From Casuarius casuarius (taxonomy: Eukaryota > Chordata > Aves > Casuariiformes > Casuariidae), in contig PTFA01000029.1 in the NCBI GenBank assembly GCA_003342895.1, positions 2,231,951 through 2,295,950 on the forward strand: a stretch of DNA of 64,000 nt, in the 5' to 3' direction. Positions within the stretch are counted from its first letter, which is position 1. The number at the start of each line of letters is the position of its first letter. The notes beneath the pieces were generated by a model. It had not been told where the DNA came from and made no database searches. It saw only the letters and a program-made list of their open reading frames with translations. Shown here one piece after another: positions 62,104 through 64,000 of this stretch. The position numbers and the translations under genes are program-made.

Positions 62104-63279
62104 CTATTAGAAAATGGGAAGGATAGGTGTGAGAAAAATGCTTTTTCTAAAGATTGTAAAAAAAAAACAAACAGCCACCAATAGTGCTTTGGAAAACATT
62201 TTCTTCCCCAAGAACCAGACCACATTTGGTCACTTTCAAAACAATTTTCACTGCTTATAGTTTGCCAACTGGTAATTAGGTTAACTGGGATTTTTACAAA
62301 CATGGGTGTCAATTACACACACAGTAAAAGTTTCAAATATTCAAGTCATCTAAAATAAATATTGTTCTCATCATCAAGGAATATGACTATAGGGGCTTCC
62401 ATTTTTTTGAGAAAAGGGTTAATAGCATTATCTGTAGATTATCATCATCATCAGTGCAGGCCTTAGAAGGGGTCCGAGATCCTACATAATCACTCTGAAA
62501 TTCAGAAGCACCAAGGATTACTCAAAGAGATGCTGCATCTCATCTAAAGTTGATCATAACAGAAAATTCAAGCTAAGTATTATTCTGCATTATGTGATCA
62601 CGTACTTAGTTTGGAGGGGGGGTTGTTTTTAATGTCTCCTTTCTCTTGCGTGAAAGGTAATACATTACTCTTTCTTCGCATGCTGGCCATGTTGGCCAAC
62701 ATGCAATACAAAGAAGCAGATGCACTTGTAAGGCAGGTTTATCTTATACGATTTTATTTAAACGTTAAGTTCCTTGGCGTGATTGTTTGAACTCTTAAAT
62801 ATGATCTACACTATCTTGACGAATTCCAGTTTTCACTTTGTTTGGCAAGCACTCAAACAGATCTCTCAGTATTCTTTGGATGAAACATTCCCCTCTGTAA
62901 TAGTATCAAAACAGGTGGTTTCAGGTGGATAACCACATCATTAACAAAGGGATAACACACACTGTTTCCTATTCAAGAATCAGAAGGATTAACATTATTG
63001 CTGTTTCCACAGGAAAATCACAATGGGAGTGACATTCAAGAGATATCATCTCTCCTTTCACAGAGCTGCTGTGTAGTATTTCAGTCTATTGTGCTTACAC
63101 TTACTTGTGTTTCGAGCTCCTTGCCCTGCAGTTTTATCAACGCTTTCCAGCTCAGTCACTCTGTTCTGGAGGGATTCTACGCTGCTCTTCATGCTGTCAG
63201 CCTCCTCCCAGTTCTGTCGGAAGGGGCGGATTTCTTTGTCCAGTTCTTTCAGTTTCTCTGCTTGACTGTCTATCACTCG
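61532..63279 (-). CDS. TRAF3: TRAF3, C-terminal 248 residues (last two coding exons)
   Basis: TRAF3 is a cytosolic adaptor and E3 ligase component that binds CD40, BAFF-R, LTbR and MAVS/TRIF complexes and restrains NIK and non-canonical NF-kB. Two exons join in phase 1: 63279-63105 and 62103-61532. They cover the end of the TRAF-N coiled coil (RVIDSQAEKLKELDKEIRPF) and the whole MATH/TRAF-C domain (NGVLIWKIRDYKRRKQEAVM to the end ...DTSDLPDP). Receptor-binding residues known from TRAF2 are conserved: Arg, Tyr and Asp in ARVYLNGDG, and the serine finger NSSSF. The RING and zinc-finger exons lie beyond the window's right end. Identity to human TRAF3 is very high. Confidence 0.97.
63105..63279 (-). 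CDS. TRAF3: TRAF3 penultimate coding exon: TRAF-N coiled coil
   Basis: 175 bases encoding RVIDSQAEKLKELDKEIRPF, RQNWEEADSMKSSVESLQNR and VTELESVDKTAGQGARNT, with heptad-like Leu/Val spacing. It ends in phase 1 at ACAA|gtaagt. The acceptor is ttcataaag, with a weak pyrimidine tract. The remaining 63280-64000 shows no further TRAF3 exon. Confidence 0.96.
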
Positions 63280-64000
63280 CTTTATGAAACAATAAATTAG
63301 AGTTAAAAGAAAAAAAAATCAAAATAACAAAAAGACAAATTATGCGAGTTAAACAAGGATTATATATTGATAACAAGATTTATTTCAAATATAAATAGGT
63401 TTCACCAAGGTCAAATATTTTAATAGCAAAAAGTCTTTAAAATTCAAAAGAATACGGATGGAATTAAAAACAGGGATTTTAAAAAATTTATGCAAACACT
63501 CCTGCAGAGCTATCCTCCTCTATTACATGGCCTTGGAGAAGTCTCTGGACATCTCAGCTTTCATCAGTTGCAAAAGAAAGTTTTAAATTAACTAAAAGCA
63601 TTGCTAAGCCCAAGTATTTATAAAACACTTGGGAAATAGTATTAGAGCACTGTCAGAATAATCAATACAGTTATTAAAAAAAATTGGTAATGTGCTCTTG
63701 CCTAAAAATAAAACAAAACAAAAAAACCTCCCACAAACTTTCAATGTAAGAAGAATATTCTAAATATCTCTGTATTGGTATTACAGGCTGGTATTTGTTG
63801 GATTTCATTCGCGAGTACTTAAGCAACATAGTATGGGCACAGCAATAACTTACCACAGTGTGAATCAAGTGGCTGCCCATGTGCATGTGTTTATCAAGGG
63901 GTAAAAGCAAAGTAACTTACCCCTCAGGAAACACGTTAGCACTCTTACACTCCACATGGAGCAGGAGCATGCACATGTGCAGATACAACAGCATTAGTAG

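Noticed and set aside
63920..63945. A donor-like gtaagt on the minus strand suggesting one more TRAF3 exon at the window end.
   Set aside because: The sequence before it does not encode the expected TRAF3 coiled-coil segment and contains stops.

Overview
The window is vertebrate nuclear DNA, most likely from a bird. Coding exons are short, carry GT..AG splice sites and sit between large introns. Interspersed repeats are sparse, and the one clear transposable element is a CR1 LINE of the type that dominates avian (and other reptile) genomes. There are no bacterial operons, CRISPR arrays, phage genes or IS elements. I cannot fix the species.

Three genes are recognisable. Their order matches what I recall of the human 14q32 block TRAF3-AMN-CDC42BPB, here inverted. 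(1) CDC42BPB (MRCK-beta kinase), plus strand, about 829-16380: its last eleven coding exons, giving 564 residues from the end of the PH domain through the citron-homology (CNH) domain, the CRIB motif and the Ser/Pro-rich tail, then the stop and 3' UTR. (2) AMN (amnionless, the membrane anchor of the cubilin/cubam endocytic receptor), minus strand, 46448-21967: complete, 12 coding exons, 483 residues, with every splice phase closing. (3) TRAF3, minus strand, from the window end to 61532: the last two coding exons (248 residues: coiled coil and MATH/TRAF-C domain), followed by a probable very long 3' UTR. AMN and CDC42BPB converge tail to tail across about 5 kb in which I see no gene. AMN and TRAF3 point the same way, with TRAF3 upstream.

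Composition changes along the window. About 1-20,300 and 49,300-64,000 are AT-rich. About 20,400-49,200, containing AMN, is GC-rich with C/G homopolymers and many chance open frames on both strands, which I do not call as genes.

The three genes serve unrelated processes (actomyosin control by Cdc42; cobalamin and protein uptake; TNF-receptor/innate signalling), so the block is conserved neighbourhood rather than a functional cluster. I do not see an undescribed multi-gene system. The best leads are two unannotated candidate exons in CDC42BPB: a 62-codon, phase 0-0 Ser-rich cassette at 11428-11613, and an alternative terminal exon at 9116-9462 followed by an AATAAA. Other leads are differences between bird and human AMN (from memory) in its endocytosis motifs and N-glycosylation sites, an ancient MIR-like SINE inside the presumed TRAF3 3' UTR, and a short CAG/poly-Gln run in the CDC42BPB tail.
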